From: Stenogyne calaminthoides
Taxonomy: Eukaryota; Streptophyta; Magnoliopsida; Lamiales; Lamiaceae
DNA: 64,000 nucleotides
Direction: 5' to 3'
Assembly (NCBI GenBank): GCA_037126765.1
Contig: JBBCBC010000002.1
Span: forward strand, 44,396,889 to 44,460,888
Shown: positions 11,823 through 23,943 of the stretch, piece after piece
How the letters are laid out: each line of letters starts with the position of its first letter
How positions within the stretch are numbered: the stretch's first letter is position 1
The notes under the pieces: generated by a model
Seen by the model: the letters and a program-made list of their open reading frames with translations, nothing else
What the model was told of the DNA's origin: nothing
Database searches by the model: none
Translations under genes and position numbers: made by a program

Positions 11823-12740
11823 TGTTGTGTTCGATATAATAAATCAGGATTAATCGAACATCAAAGAGCGACACGTGTAATTTTCGAATATAATAATCAT
11901 GCGATTGGATGAGTTACTTTTTGTTATAACCGTCAATTGTTTCGGCCGACTACCGAACAAACGTGATCCGCTACTCGGATCGGAAAGAAGGAGTTAAAAA
12001 GAGCGGTCGGTATGTTGAACTCGGATCTCTGAAGAACTCGGACATCCTAAAGAGTCGAGTGCTCGACGCTCAAATATCGAAGACCGAATATCCCGAGGAA
12101 TCGATTGTGCTCGAGGAGGACAATTTTTCAATATAAAACCGACAATAAACCGACATGATTAAAGGCGAACAAAAAAGTCCAACCGAACAAAAGATTAATT
12201 TGGACGATCAAAAAAGCGTCCCTACATGCATTTGTTTAGTAGTACAAAGATCGATCTAGAAGATGAAGTCGAAACGCGTGGCGACCACCAGGAGTTCTTG
12301 CATGATCCAAAGACTCCAGCACATGCTATACCAATCCAGCACATGCTATACCAATCCAGCTCATGCTTACCGGAGTGCTTTAAAAGGAAGGAAAAAGAAG
12401 AAGAAAAAGGTTGAGAAAATAATCCCAGAAAGGTAGTCTACAAAAATCCCTAGAGAGGTGAGGAACCGAAAAACTAGAGTGTTCATTCACATATACGAGA
12501 AACCCTAGAACTCATTTGCTAACCTGCATCGATTCATCTTCATAAGATGTATCAAGAACTGTACGTGTAAAGCTCGTAATACTACATCCTGGCTTGGTAT
12601 GCCCCCAGAGTAGTCATTTCTCGACGAACTGGGTCAACAAATTCATCTTATTTACTGTTTATTTTACACGTATATGTTTTGTTTGCGAGTTGTAATCAAA
12701 TTAGCCACATAATATTCATCAACCAAAACGACTCGCGACA
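11823..12740 (+). repeat. 5' LTR of the gypsy element, 918 bp
   Basis: Starts TGTTGTGTTCGATATAATAA and ends GACTCGCGACA. It contains a tandem 20-bp repeat (CCAGCACATGCTATACCAAT twice, about 12316-12359), which is also in the 3' LTR, and TTTAAAAGG near 12378 as a possible TATA-like site. A short frame at 12226-12414 is not a gene. Confidence 0.95.
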
Positions 12741-12741
12741 A

Positions 12742-12760
12742 TTGGCGCTAGAAGAAGGGT
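12742..12760 (+). other. Primer-binding site
   Basis: TTGGCGCTAGAAGAAGGG follows the 5' LTR after a single A. TGGCGC matches the form complementary to a tRNA 3' CCA end in plant gypsy elements. I do not assign the tRNA. Confidence 0.7.
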
Positions 12761-12870
12761 GGTTTCGAAAGAAAAATTCGTCGAAAACATCGTTGAATTT
12801 TCGAATCCAAATCCAAAAAACCAACCCATACACAAACCCCTAGTTAGCCGAGGCAGAAAAAAGAAATATA

Positions 12871-14500
12871 ATGCCTCAATCTAGGAACACACAAACGGAG
12901 AGGTCGGAGCAAAGCCGACCATACGACCGTAGAGAGGCCCAGCGTCAGCCTCATAAAGATCAGGCAGCGGAAACTATCAATCTTGAAGATATAGCCAATG
13001 ATCCGGCAGCCACTACAAAAGCCATCACTTTCTTGTTGCGAGCACAGAAAGAGAGGGCAGAAAAAGAATTGGCGAAGTTAGAGGCTCAAAAGGGGAAGAA
13101 CAACACTCGCGATACACCCGACAAATGAAAGCAAGCTAAAAAGAAAATCGCAGCGGACGACTAAAAAAAGTTCGGCGATACGTCGGATGATTTAACAACC
13201 TCAAGGGTCTAGACCATCGGCGTTTGGGACGTTTGAGGCTCTTCGCCAAAGACCGAATCGGCAATAATAAGCGATGGATCCGTGAAAGAGACATCCAATA
13301 GAGATGCCCGCACATTCGGGATCTTCAAAAGCATCCGTGATACCGTAACAAAAAATCATGGAACAAAATTGTCTATCCATCACCGATTGGGTAGTCAAGG
13401 ACAACTTGGAGAGGGGATCGCCCCATCACGAGCATGATCCACGAGATCCTCATGATGGGAAACAACCCCAATCTAAGTCTATCACCCCACAAAATTTGCG
13501 GAAATGCAAAAAGCCATCGAGGGATTACAGCCGATCTGGCGGCGACTAAAACCACCCGAGCGAAAGCACCATACCTTGCTCGCCATTATCACCCGCCCGA
13601 TCATGGCGGCGAAGTACAAGAGAAATCGCAAAGACCCGACCGCCGATTCATTTTCGATCTTTGGTCGGATCCTCGTATCCATCTCGGCAAATATTCAGAC
13701 TTTATGATCGCGATGGGGGCTACTGACGCGACCATAATGCCGGTCATTTCCCATGACTTTGGGTGATCGGGCACATAGGTGGTTTACAACTTTATTCGTC
13801 CATCACATCTTTTCGCTGCAAATGGGGGCGGCAATTTTTCCCACTTTTCATCCATGAGTGCTGCTTACTGGCGCGAAACAAAGGTTGGCGACTTTTCCCA
13901 ACTAAAAGGTGAGTCGATCGATCATACATAGAAAGATTTGATAAATGTTTGTATGATGGAGCCCCGATTGAAGAGATCTGCTAAGATCCTCGCGGTGGTC
14001 GGAGGCGACTTTAAATCTGAGACATGTGGAAGGCCATGCATCAAGATTGGCGAACTCATACACGCGAGTTTAGAGAAGCGGCGGCTAAAATCATAGCCAT
14101 GCAAGATTTGCTCGCACAATCACAATTGAGACATGAGCCTATCACTAAGAAAGTTTTGAAAAAACGATGAATGAAGGGCATGAGACCCAAAAACCTCCTT
14201 CAAACCTTTTGAGCAGAGAGCAGAAGCAAATGCCCTACGATGTCTTTTGGGCGTTTTGGCAGAAACTATCTTTAATCAAATTAAAGATCGGGACATGTTG
14301 GACAGGCCAAGAAGAATTGTAATGGATAAGCGTCGACTAACGCTTCAAATCATTGTAATTATCACGAGTACGCCGGGCACTGGTCTGAGAAAAATTGCCG
14401 CGATTTACTCATGCCAACTTTGGAAGCTATATGAAGAAAATCGCCTTTCCGGTTCTTAAAAAAGCCGTGAACGAGGGATTCGCGAACGAAAAAACGAGAA
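12871..14500 (+). pseudogene. gag remnant (capsid and zinc-knuckle region)
   Basis: Gag packages element RNA into virus-like particles. An ATG at 12871 opens an 85-codon frame with a charged, coiled-coil-like stretch (KERAEKELAKLEAQ) before the first stop. The capsid part reappears at about 13655-13765 (WSDPRIHLGKYSDFMIAMG), matching the plant retrotransposon gag pattern of DP..HL..F followed by GATDA. A zinc-knuckle-like CNYHEYAGHWSEKNC is encoded around 14347-14395 in another frame. At least three frame changes and several stops break the gene. Other small frames here are shadows. Confidence 0.8.
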
Positions 14501-14534
14501 GACCGAGGGAAAGCGAAAAGGCGAACAAACATTT

Positions 14535-15434
14535 GTGATGATCCGAAGAATCACGAGGAGATCCGAAAACGTCAAAAGAGGGCCTCCTACTGTGGGAAGA
14601 GGTCGAGAAAGCCAAGAAATCCACATGATACGTCCTGAATATGGTCCTGTGGGTGGATGTTACCAGGCGCCAACGTTATCTAACAGACGCAAAAAGATGG
14701 AGATGCGTGCCATGCAGAACATCCATCAGGTGAAGGTGGCGAGCACATCATCCAGTTCCCCACCTACACACCAAATCATTTTCTCGGAGGACGATCTCGA
14801 CGGAATTATAACTCCCCACAACGACTCCTTAACCATCAGTGCTCGTCTCCTTGGGTTGAAGGTACATCGCCTCTTAGTTGATACTGGAGCTTATGCGAAC
14901 ATTTTGTTAAATCAATACCCTTCGCCCGGATGGAAAAACAAGTTGGGGATTTGAGCGGTTATATTGAACCATGTAATCATACTATAATGGGTTTTGGGGA
15001 ATCAGAATCGACCCTATGGTATGATTAGGTTAGGAGTCGAGCTAGAATCAACTTTGAATTCGGACATTAGACGAACTAGAATGTTAGATTTTGTAATCGT
15101 CGATGTTCAGTCTACTTATAACGGGTTTCTAGGTCGCCCGTTTATTCAGGAATTCAAAGCGGCACATTCACGTATTATTATCGTGTTAAATTTCCAACCA
15201 CAAGATGGAGCAAGTAGCGTAAAAAGGAGATCGGAAAGAAAGCTCGAGATTGTTTGCTATCGTGTGTACCAGAAACAAAGCATCATCAATATGATGGAGC
15301 GAACACGGGAGATTGATAAGCTGGCAAACGAGCAAATATCTCACCGAAGATCTTCAAGCGAACATAAGTTCGACGAGCATAACCATTCGTGGCGAAGCCG
15401 GAAAGGCGCGAACATAAACCGGAGAGACAACTAA
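14535..15434 (+). pseudogene. Aspartic protease remnant of pol
   Basis: The protease cuts the Gag-Pol precursor. The active-site signature LLVDTGAYANILL is encoded near 14872-14910, late in a 139-codon frame; Asp-Thr-Gly is intact. After a stop near 14953 the coding resumes at about 14994 (RLGVELEST, then FVIVDVQSTYNGFLGRPFIQ), the usual C-terminal part of gypsy proteases. A frame break therefore splits the domain. Confidence 0.85.
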
Positions 15435-15709
15435 TTCCCCGATCTCCTAGATCAAATGAATATTGATCGGCCCGAGCGAAAGCAATCGGACCTAGAGCCT
15501 CGCATAGGTTTTGAACCCATGGAGGTTGATGATGAGCCGGGGATCCATCCATGACCCTCGGTGGAAGCAAAAAAAAAGCGGCGATCCTGCCGAGCAATGG
15601 AGCCAATCGATGTCGACCGAAAACGGACACGAGTTAGAAGTGTTCGTTGGTTCGTAATTACCGAACCAATCCGACGTAAATAATTACTTACCTTCAAGCA
15701 AATTTAAAT

Positions 15710-16640
15710 GTGTTCGCATGGTCACACGAGGACATGGTTGGAATAGATCCGAGCATGCACCGCCACTCCCTCAACCTTGATCCAATACAAGCTCAGGTTG
15801 TCCAAAAACGCAGAAAGTTTAGTCAGGAAAAATACGCGGCGATGAATAATGAAATCAAAAAAGTCGCTTTCGACAACAAACTAATCAAGAGGTAAAATGC
15901 CCAAGATGGCTTGCGAACCCCGTGCTCGATTTCGCAAATCAAATGGATCTTGGAGACGTGTATTGATTTCATCGATTTGAATAAGGCATGTCAAAAGATA
16001 ATTTTCCGATGCCACACATTGATTATTTGGTTGATAATCTGACGGGCCATGAACTCATGACATTTATGGATCGTTCATTTGGTTATCACCAAATACCGGC
16101 GCATCCGGACGATCAAAAAGAATACGGCATTTCGCAGTGAAAAGAACATGTATTTGTTGGCAACGCATGCCATTCGGACTAAAGAATGCCGAGCAACGTA
16201 TCAACGTTTGGTGAACAAAATGTTAAACCGAACACATCGGCCGAACAATTGAGGTATATATCGATGATATTGTGGTAAGCGAACATAAGGAAGACCCATC
16301 ACCCACCTCGCACAAACGTTTGATATAATCGAGGAAGTATAATATGAAGTTAAATCAAGAAATGCGACTTTGGGATTCATTCAGGAAATTCCTCCGGACA
16401 TATGGTTAGTCGGGGGGATTGATGCGAACGAATCAAAGATTCAAGCCATGCTCGATATGCAAGCCCCGAGAAATTTGAAAAAGGTCCAAAAGTTAAGCAA
16501 GGCGATTAGCCTCCGTGAGCCGATTTATATCAATTTAATCGGGGACAAATGTAAACCTTTCTTTGATGCATTAAAGAAGGGGAGATTTGATGGACCGAGC
16601 ATTGCCAAAATGCATTTGAATCATTAAAGAAGACTTGCAG
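15710..16640 (+). pseudogene. Reverse transcriptase remnant of pol
   Basis: Copies element RNA into DNA. Recognisable pieces lie in several frames: FIDLNKAC at about 15969, KDNFPMPHIDYLVDN (about 15995-16040), FMDRSFGYHQIPAHPDDQK (about 16062-16120) and the catalytic YIDDIVV (about 16258-16278), which keeps its two adjacent aspartates. Palm-domain order is normal. Stops and indels between the motifs rule out a working enzyme. Confidence 0.85.
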
Positions 16641-16649
16641 ATACTCGAG

Positions 16650-17420
16650 ACATTTGTCTAAGCCTATCCTGGCGAACAACTCCATCTGTATCTTCTTTGC
16701 GTCCGAACATGCGATCGATCTTTTGCTTTCGTCAGACGCGCAGAAGGACCCACATTTGCCCATTTATTATGTTAGCCAAGTGCTAAAAAGAGGCCGAGCT
16801 CTGGTATCCTCCTTTGGAAAAATTAGCATACGCCAGTAATGAGTGTGCGAAAATTGCGACCATATTTTTTCGACCACTCGGTTGAGGTATTATTTGCATT
16901 TCCATTCATAGGCTAAGTCCTCCAATCGACCGAGATACTTGGGCGATTGCTCAAATGGGCGGTGGAGTTAGGACAATCGGCATTACGTTTCTCCTCCTGA
17001 CGGCAATGAAGAATGGCGGCCAAGCTATGGCGATTTCATGGTTGAGTTGACATATCCACAAATTCACGAAAATTGTCGATCAACCATGGCATATGTATGT
17101 TGATGGTTCATCAACAAGTTCAAGAGCCGAGCAGCGTAGTTTCATCTCACCCAACCCAGTGACGTTTACAATGACCATCCGATTTGATTTCCGACTACAA
17201 ATAATGAAATTTGAATATGAAGCTTTGATCATTTGGACTACGGATGGCAATGACAATGGGAATTAGAGGTCGATGATCTATAGCGATTCTCGATAATCGT
17301 TTATCAAGTAACAAAGTAGTATGAGGCCCGAGGCGAACAAATGGCACAATATCAACAACTAGCAAAAAAAGTTGCTCGAGCATTTTGACCAAGTTTTCAT
17401 TGAACAATTACCACGATTGG
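16650..17420 (+). pseudogene. RNase H region remnant of pol
   Basis: Removes the RNA strand during reverse transcription. Visible pieces are PIYYVSQVLK (about 16765) of the RT-connection region and WHMYVDGSSTSS (about 17088-17120), which holds the first catalytic Asp of plant gypsy RNase H. Downstream frames are badly broken. Confidence 0.75.
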
Positions 17421-17819
17421 GTAATTCATTCATCGATGCTTTGCACGCTGGCAACAAAGACGAAGAAGGAGTAGCGAACACAACAGACATTGTGGTGGTA
17501 AATCCACCGCATCGCCCATCATCGGTTCCCGAATTACGATCGCCCAAATAACAAGCGAGCAAGAAACTTGGATGACTCAATAATGAGTTACTTACAAAGG
17601 GACTTCTCCCGAGAATAGGGCACAAGCTACTCGCCTCGAGTTCTGATCACGCTCGATATACTATTATAGGCGAGCATTTGTACAAAAAGCTTCTCACTTC
17701 CCTTACGAAGTGTATCACTCTGAAAGAAGGACATGTATTCGCAACAAATCCATGAAGGAGTATCACGGAAATCATATGCTGGTGGGCTAAATCCGCACAT
17801 AAAATAATCGAGCAAGGTT

Positions 17820-18720
17820 ATTATTTCACAACTTAAAAAAGGATTCGCGTATGCTCGTGCGTGTCATCAGTGCCAGGTACATGCTCCACTTATTCATAGC
17901 CCATCTGAAGAATTGGTGTCAGTTTATAGTCCATGGCCATTTGCCAAATGGGGGATCGATTTAATCGGCCCATTTCTCTTGGCCTTGTCGGGGAGTTAGG
18001 TATCTTTGTGGTAGCAGATTGATTATTATACTAAATGAATGAAGCCGAGGCCATTGTTAAGATCACCGAACAAAGAATGTGGAACTTTGTTTGGAAAAGT
18101 ATCATCTGTCGATTCGGGCTTCCCCAATCGTTGGTCACTGATAACGGCAAACAATTCGATGGAAGTGAATTTAGACAAAATTGTGCTCGCTGGGGCATAA
18201 AAAAGCACTACTCAACTCCATATTATCCCCAGTCAAACGGTCAAGTTGAAGCCGTTAATAAAATTATCAAAGCATACCCTCAAAGGCTAGACTTGATAAT
18301 TCCAAGGGGAGGATAAATTTCAAGAATTACTGAAATATTATGGGCTTATCGAACAACTTTCGAGAACATCAAGCTGCGGAGACCCTTTTGCTTTAGCATT
18401 TGGTGCGGAAAATTTGTTATACCGGCCGAAATCAAAATTCAAGTCATCGAACAATGACTTCGGAGAGCATATTAATGATCGGCCGCTCTGAATTGAGACT
18501 GTTGGAAGAAAAGAAGGAAGGAGGTGATTTCAAGAATCTATGTACAAAAAGAGATCGAGAAAAGTTTTATAATTCCAAAGTCCGAATCGCGCGGAGTTCA
18601 ATGTGGGCGATTTGGTTTTAAGGCGATCGATGGGGGTACCCGGTGGTGTGTTCGATCGAGCATGGGAAGGTCCTTTCGAGAATCACTGAGCGTTTACCAA
18701 AACGGGGGCATATGACTTGG
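17820..18720 (+). pseudogene. Integrase remnant of pol
   Basis: Joins element DNA to the host chromosome. The zinc-binding half ends in CHQCQVHAP (about 17858), followed by WPFAKWGIDLIGPF (about 17938-17980) at the start of the catalytic core. A 93-codon frame at 18035-18316 covers the rest of the core: TDNGKQFDG carries the second acidic residue and QVEAVNK the Glu of the D,D-35-E triad. A frame break precedes it. Confidence 0.88.
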
Positions 18721-18949
18721 AGGACTGAATGGAGTCCATTTGTTTTACTTCGTGGAACGCGTCAAATTTGAAAAAAAATATTATCAATAAAAGGCGAGTA
18801 TAGTATCGGCCGAACAAAGTTAAAACAGCTAAAGCGAGCATATTGTTGGCGAACACAATCACCATTCGGTTCAAAAACGAGTAGGGGCGACCATAAAAGA
18901 AGAATATATTATTTTCGATGCATATCTTCAAGAAAAATCGCCGGAATGA

Positions 18950-20550
18950 CTATCGACAGACAGAGAGATCGTGTCAACGAGTTGTCAATAGAAGATACGT
19001 GTCGGAGCGAGTTGACAAGTGGTGGCGACCATGCGAGGATGAGTTAATTTTTTGAGCAAAGAAATAAAAAGTTCTAGCGGATGTCAAAAGGAGAGCAAAA
19101 ATAAAGAGCTTAGCTAATTATTTATCTATGCAAAGACTAGCTTGGGGCAGTTCTATAAATAGGGGCATACTTATGGTTAAGAAAAGCGGGAAAAAAAGAA
19201 AAAATAAAGATGAAGAAGAAAAAAAAGGAAAAAATATCGCGATTCTCGGAAGGAAGATGGTTTAGTATGCCCCTGGGCGTAGAAGAATTCAAACTTCGGT
19301 TCGTGAATATTCAAATTTGAATCAAGCGTCGCCGCCGACACTGAGTCTTTTACCGTATGACTTTGCGAGCCTGAGGTTGAAGCCCGCTCCGGACTCAAGA
19401 TGCTCGGCGATGTCATGGTTGCCCTCCACGTTACTCTCATCGCCACGCGATGATAAGCCCGTGAGTCCCCTATGCATCCCCAAAATCTCCTCCGAAGGGA
19501 GGGATGTCATAGTGTCCACCCAAAATAAGATCTTGGAAATCGTTGATGCTCGGGCATCTCTTTGGAGGGATGAATGGTGCGGTGAAAGTTTTGCTCGCAC
19601 CTATTTTGGCGAAAGCAGAATGGCGCCGTATGCTCATGCCGCGTCACCAAGATAACCACAACTTGTCCGGGGAGGGACAAAAGTTTTCTTCTTCTTTGCT
19701 TGAGCATGTTACAAAAAAAAAAAGGGTAAACTGACTGATGTGCCACATCCTTGTCAACATCAATTCCGCGGACAAGGCGAGGGCGGTTAGGTTCTACTCA
19801 AGACAAGGTTTAGATTCAAAACCCCGATCGATAACAATAGTTGTGTAATAGATAGTCTTCTTCACTATGAACGATGTAATAGAATACAAAGTGTTGCAAA
19901 AAAAAAAAGAAAGATATATATACTTTTGTTCGCTAAAGAGTTTCTAGTTCAGCCCTATTTGAGGTCGCGACCTAAGCCGGACGACCGAACAAAGACGAAC
20001 GAGCCTGTGTCTATGTTCACCTAACGAGCGAATTCAGATTCTCGATTCCCCGCAGCAGTAAAAAGCGAGTAACGGGTACGCTGCAATGATAAGACGACTA
20101 GTATTTTACAGATACCACCAGAAAGACGAATGGGGGTGACGAGCGGGGTCATGACTAAATAAGACGGCCCGAGCGAAGTGATCGCGACCTAAATAAGACG
20201 ATCACAAGACCAAGAAAGGGGGGTTCATAAAGTAACCCATCCGGGTCGCATCTAAATAAGACGATCAACCGATTAGCAACGTCAATAAGACAATCAAAAC
20301 CGAAAAGAAGTCGTGAGCGGGCATAGTAAAACCTAATGTTGAATTCATTCGTAAGAAAAAGGGCAAAAACGGAAAGCAATAAAGTTTAACGAAAAGAAAG
20401 AAAGCGAAATCGAATATCAAGCAACACAAGTATCAACATTCATCCTCAACAAACAGGTTAGAGGAAACGGTTCAGTATGTAATCCATTCGTTCAATTGAA
20501 GAAATGTTCGGACAAAAGAAAAAGTATCAACAAGAAACAGTGTTAAAGAT
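18950..20550. other. Retroelement 3' spacer, no recognised gene
   Basis: Lies between the end of pol and the antisense gene. It contains A-rich runs, repeated short CGAACA/GCGAGC motifs and scattered frames of 60-112 codons on both strands; none shows a family signature. GC content is higher than in flanking host DNA, as in the rest of the element. Confidence 0.6.
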
Positions 20551-20622
20551 ATATTGTTCGAACTAAAAAGTGAAGAAGACAAAAAGTTACACAAGTTTTA
20601 CAAAGAAAAAAAAAAAAAAACA

Positions 20623-23420
20623 TCAAGGTGCAAAGTCAAGATTGGGGGTAGACGGAAGAGAAATGTCGAACACATTATGTTCGATCCCCTCAACAACTTC
20701 AGATTGTCTAGGTATCAGATGCTCGCTGGGAGGCGCATTTTGCTCGGTTGCAGGAGGTTCTTGCTCGTCCTGTACCTGATTGATCCCAGATTCATTGTGA
20801 AGATTTTGATCGGCAACCTCAAGAACAATAACGCTCGAAGTTCTCCTCTTCATCCGTAATTGGATCGTCAAGTTTGATCCCGCCGGGAAGAACGGAAAAG
20901 TCACCATGCAACCATTCAAATCCGACATTGGGAGGTTGCGATCCGGAGGATTATCAACTGTCTTCTTTGAAAATTTGGATATGAGAGGGGCAATTTGCTC
21001 ATTGTTGAGTATGTGACGAAACAGATCGAGCAAAGATCAAAAAAAGCGCAAAAATATACGAGAAGTTGGACATGGAGTCAATAAACTCGTCATCATGCAG
21101 CTTTGAGTTTTCGAGGCCTAAACGAGTATTAGTCTCTTCACAATGATGAAATTTTGTTGACCAAGTCGTCGTCCCTCACTTTCCATTTTTTCAACACCGG
21201 CCCGGAGTTCTGGCTTTCAAAGATTCATTTCTTCTTGAGCCCTTCAGATATTGATCACCTCCTCCCGAGGCGATTGATTGCCTCTCTTGTTTGACGAAAG
21301 CATCCTCTTGAGCTAGGCGAGCATTCTCTTGAAATTAGCGAGCATCCTCTCCGAGTTGGGCGCCAAACCAGTCTTAAAAGCAGTTTGCTCGAGCAACTTC
21401 GATTCATCCTGGACCTGTTAAAATTTCGATCACTTTATTTTCAAAGTTCCTAATCAAAGCCAAATAATTGGCTTGGATGTTAGCGGATTGAGCATAAGCT
21501 TTCTCAAGAGCGACCATAGATTGGCCCTGCAAGCACCGGCCCCCAAACGATAGTTTCAAGGGGTGGGACGTAGTAGACTCCTCCGGATCGATGAGTCCAC
21601 GCTTTCGAGCGAAGTCGGGCAAGCTTTTGAATATGCTCAAGACGCCTGGAACTTCGCGAACACTGGCGAGCAAAAGTAATTCTTTAGGTTGGGCATTAAA
21701 GGCGACATAACCTGCTCAACCTACGATATATATATTTGACCAAGTGAGTATAGAGATATCGACCGTAAAACCAAAAAGAACAGAAAGCGAGCAAAATGTA
21801 ACCTTGCCCACGTCTTGGATCCCATCCCAGAATGATTTATCTTGAGAAACGGACTCGGGGTCTAACTGAGTCCATGATCGGGTCCGGTGGAGGGGGAGAA
21901 GATGTGCCAACTTCCATTTCGACAATCTGCGAAATGGGACCAACAACAGGAGGCCGCCTCGATCGCCTCGATGGTAGGGGTCGAGTCGGCCTGACGGCAT
22001 AAATTGTCTTGAGTCTCATTGGCTCGGGCCTGCCCCTCCCCGGTTCGGGCTTGGCCCCCCGTTCGCCCGATCTCCACCCTTGGTCTTTTCGGTGGTGGGT
22101 TTGTTCGCCTTGACCCCATGTTCGCCGAGCAGGGAGCCCCTCGTGCTTTCGACTTGATTCTCCAGGCCGGATGAGGGTCGTTTGGCCTGCTTCGCCTCCC
22201 CTCTACCCATTTCATTTGAGCTTCCGCTCGGCTGAATCCGAGCAAGTTCCTGTGGCCTCTTTCTTCGAGCCATCTCAGTGTGTTCAGATGTACTCACAGC
22301 GATGGTCACAGCTGGAAAAGCTATAAATAAAATGAAATCAGAATCAATGGGTAACAGCGAACAAAAAGACACAAGACTTATACAAAAACAAAAAGATAAT
22401 CCTTCTAGGAAGGATCAAACAACAAGATGATGAGGAGGCACGAACAAACCTCCTTTCTTTCTCTCGTTCGGCGGTGTTCAAAGTTATCACAGATCTTTCT
22501 CAAGCGAGATTCCAGATCAATCGCCAAATATTTCTTTGAAGTAGCCGTCGTTTGTCTCCTTATCCGTCGCAGCTATAATCCCTAAAATAAAAAGTGAGTT
22601 AAAATCAGTTCAAATAGAAGAATGAAAGATACGAAATCACTTACTTCGGTACACTCGAAGTCGGGTGGGGATGTCCAAGCGAGAATTTGAATTTCGCTTC
22701 GAGAGGGGAACTTTTCCAATTGCCCCACGAACCGAACTTCTCTTTCAATCATCGATTTTGTTCGGCACATCCTCGATAATTTTGCACTTGGCGTTAGCTT
22801 GCATAAACAACCATCCGTGTTCCCCCGGACGAGTCAAGTGCACTAACCGAAAGCAAGTTCATTTTGCCGAAGGATAATACCTTGGCTTCATTTTGCGAAC
22901 AAAGTCAAAAAACTCATAATCATATGCCATCCGATTCGGTTTTAAGGCTGCGTAATGGTGATATTCCACTCCACGAGCAAGCAGTGATTAGGATGGAGAG
23001 GAAATCGAAGGCCAGCCTCCATGGTGTCCAAATTCACTGCGACACAACCCTCGGGGGTTGGTCATTTCATTCATCGAGGACCCGGTGCCCAGAAAAAGAT
23101 ATCCTTAGGGGTTTCATAAATTCTATGCAGCTGAGCGAGCATATCTACATCAATTATGCTCGCTATTTTGCTCGCCGGGTACTCGTTCTCTACACTAATC
23201 CTATGAGGTTGTTAAGGCAAACCAAAATTATACTTGAGCATTGTACTCGCTTATATGTTGGATTTGTGAGGGACACCAACAGTATACCAAGTTCAGAGTT
23301 TTGCCCACCATCAACACCTATGTTCGATTCGGCTAAATTTACAGTTGCCAAAATTTCCCCCCTCACAGCAGTATCATTTCTGTCTACATCAACATTATCA
23401 ATAGCCCTAGACCTAGTTTG
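20623..23420 (-). pseudogene. Antisense spliced gene of the gypsy element, Transposase_28-like
   Basis: On the minus strand, opposite to gag-pol, coding segments run from about 23420 down to 20623. The N-terminal part carries IYETPKDIFFWAPGPR (about 23080-23130), then METMEAGLRFPLHP-type sequence (AGLRFPLHPN, about 22995-23035), and later HLTRPGEHGWLFMQ (about 22800-22840). In my recollection this combination is typical of the Pfam family Transposase_28 ('putative gypsy type transposon'). A canonical intron, GTAAGTG...TTATTTTAG, fits at 22582-22644, and a second acceptor (ATAGCTTTTCCAG) lies near 22323. Downstream frames are 22372-22016 (basic, Gly/Pro-rich, starts MARRKRPQELARIQ), 21673-21404 (GRCLQGQSMVALEKAYAQ) and 21033-20623 (C-terminal tail). 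Stops and shifts break it. Function is unknown. Confidence 0.7.
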
Positions 23421-23929
23421 AATTTGGGGCGAAGAATCATAATCGAGAATCGTCCGATTTAATCATTACTGGTTCAAACCCTATCCGACTCCGTTTGGGC
23501 TTTATCGGTCGGAAGAAAGAACGGTGAATGGTTGCGAAATTGCCAACGGAATCTCGAATTGAGGCATTTGCCCCTCCGATGTACTTATATTATTACAGGA
23601 TTCTACTAATAGGGAAAGGCGAAGGGGAACTATGATGGTTTGATTGAAGCAGAGGAATTGAGCAAGAGGCCATAATTACAAAATAGAAGAAGAATGCGTG
23701 AGTTACCTAAATGAATTTCTTCGCCGGAACAATGAAGCCTTCACCGGAAACTTTCGAATGCGGAAGACAATAAAAGAGCAGAGGAGAAAAGAGAAAAAGT
23801 TTAAGGCGGAGAAATATGGTTTATATAGACATCGGGTACAAATTCAAAAAATCCAAATATGAATTGAGCGATGCCAAACATGGCCCAATTTTTTTTAATA
23901 AAGGGCCCAATGTAGAATACAAAGCGATC

Positions 23930-23941
23930 TTACTGGGGGGT
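23930..23941 (+). other. Polypurine tract
   Basis: CTGGGGGG, three bases before the 3' LTR, is the purine run used to prime plus-strand synthesis. It is short and starts ACTGG rather than being all purine. Confidence 0.6.
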
Positions 23942-23943
23942 AT

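Noticed and set aside
19177..19746. Frames of 79-112 codons on both strands as an extra retroelement gene
   Set aside because: Several frames are open on both strands over the same bases and none shows a recognised retroelement domain; it is more likely spacer.
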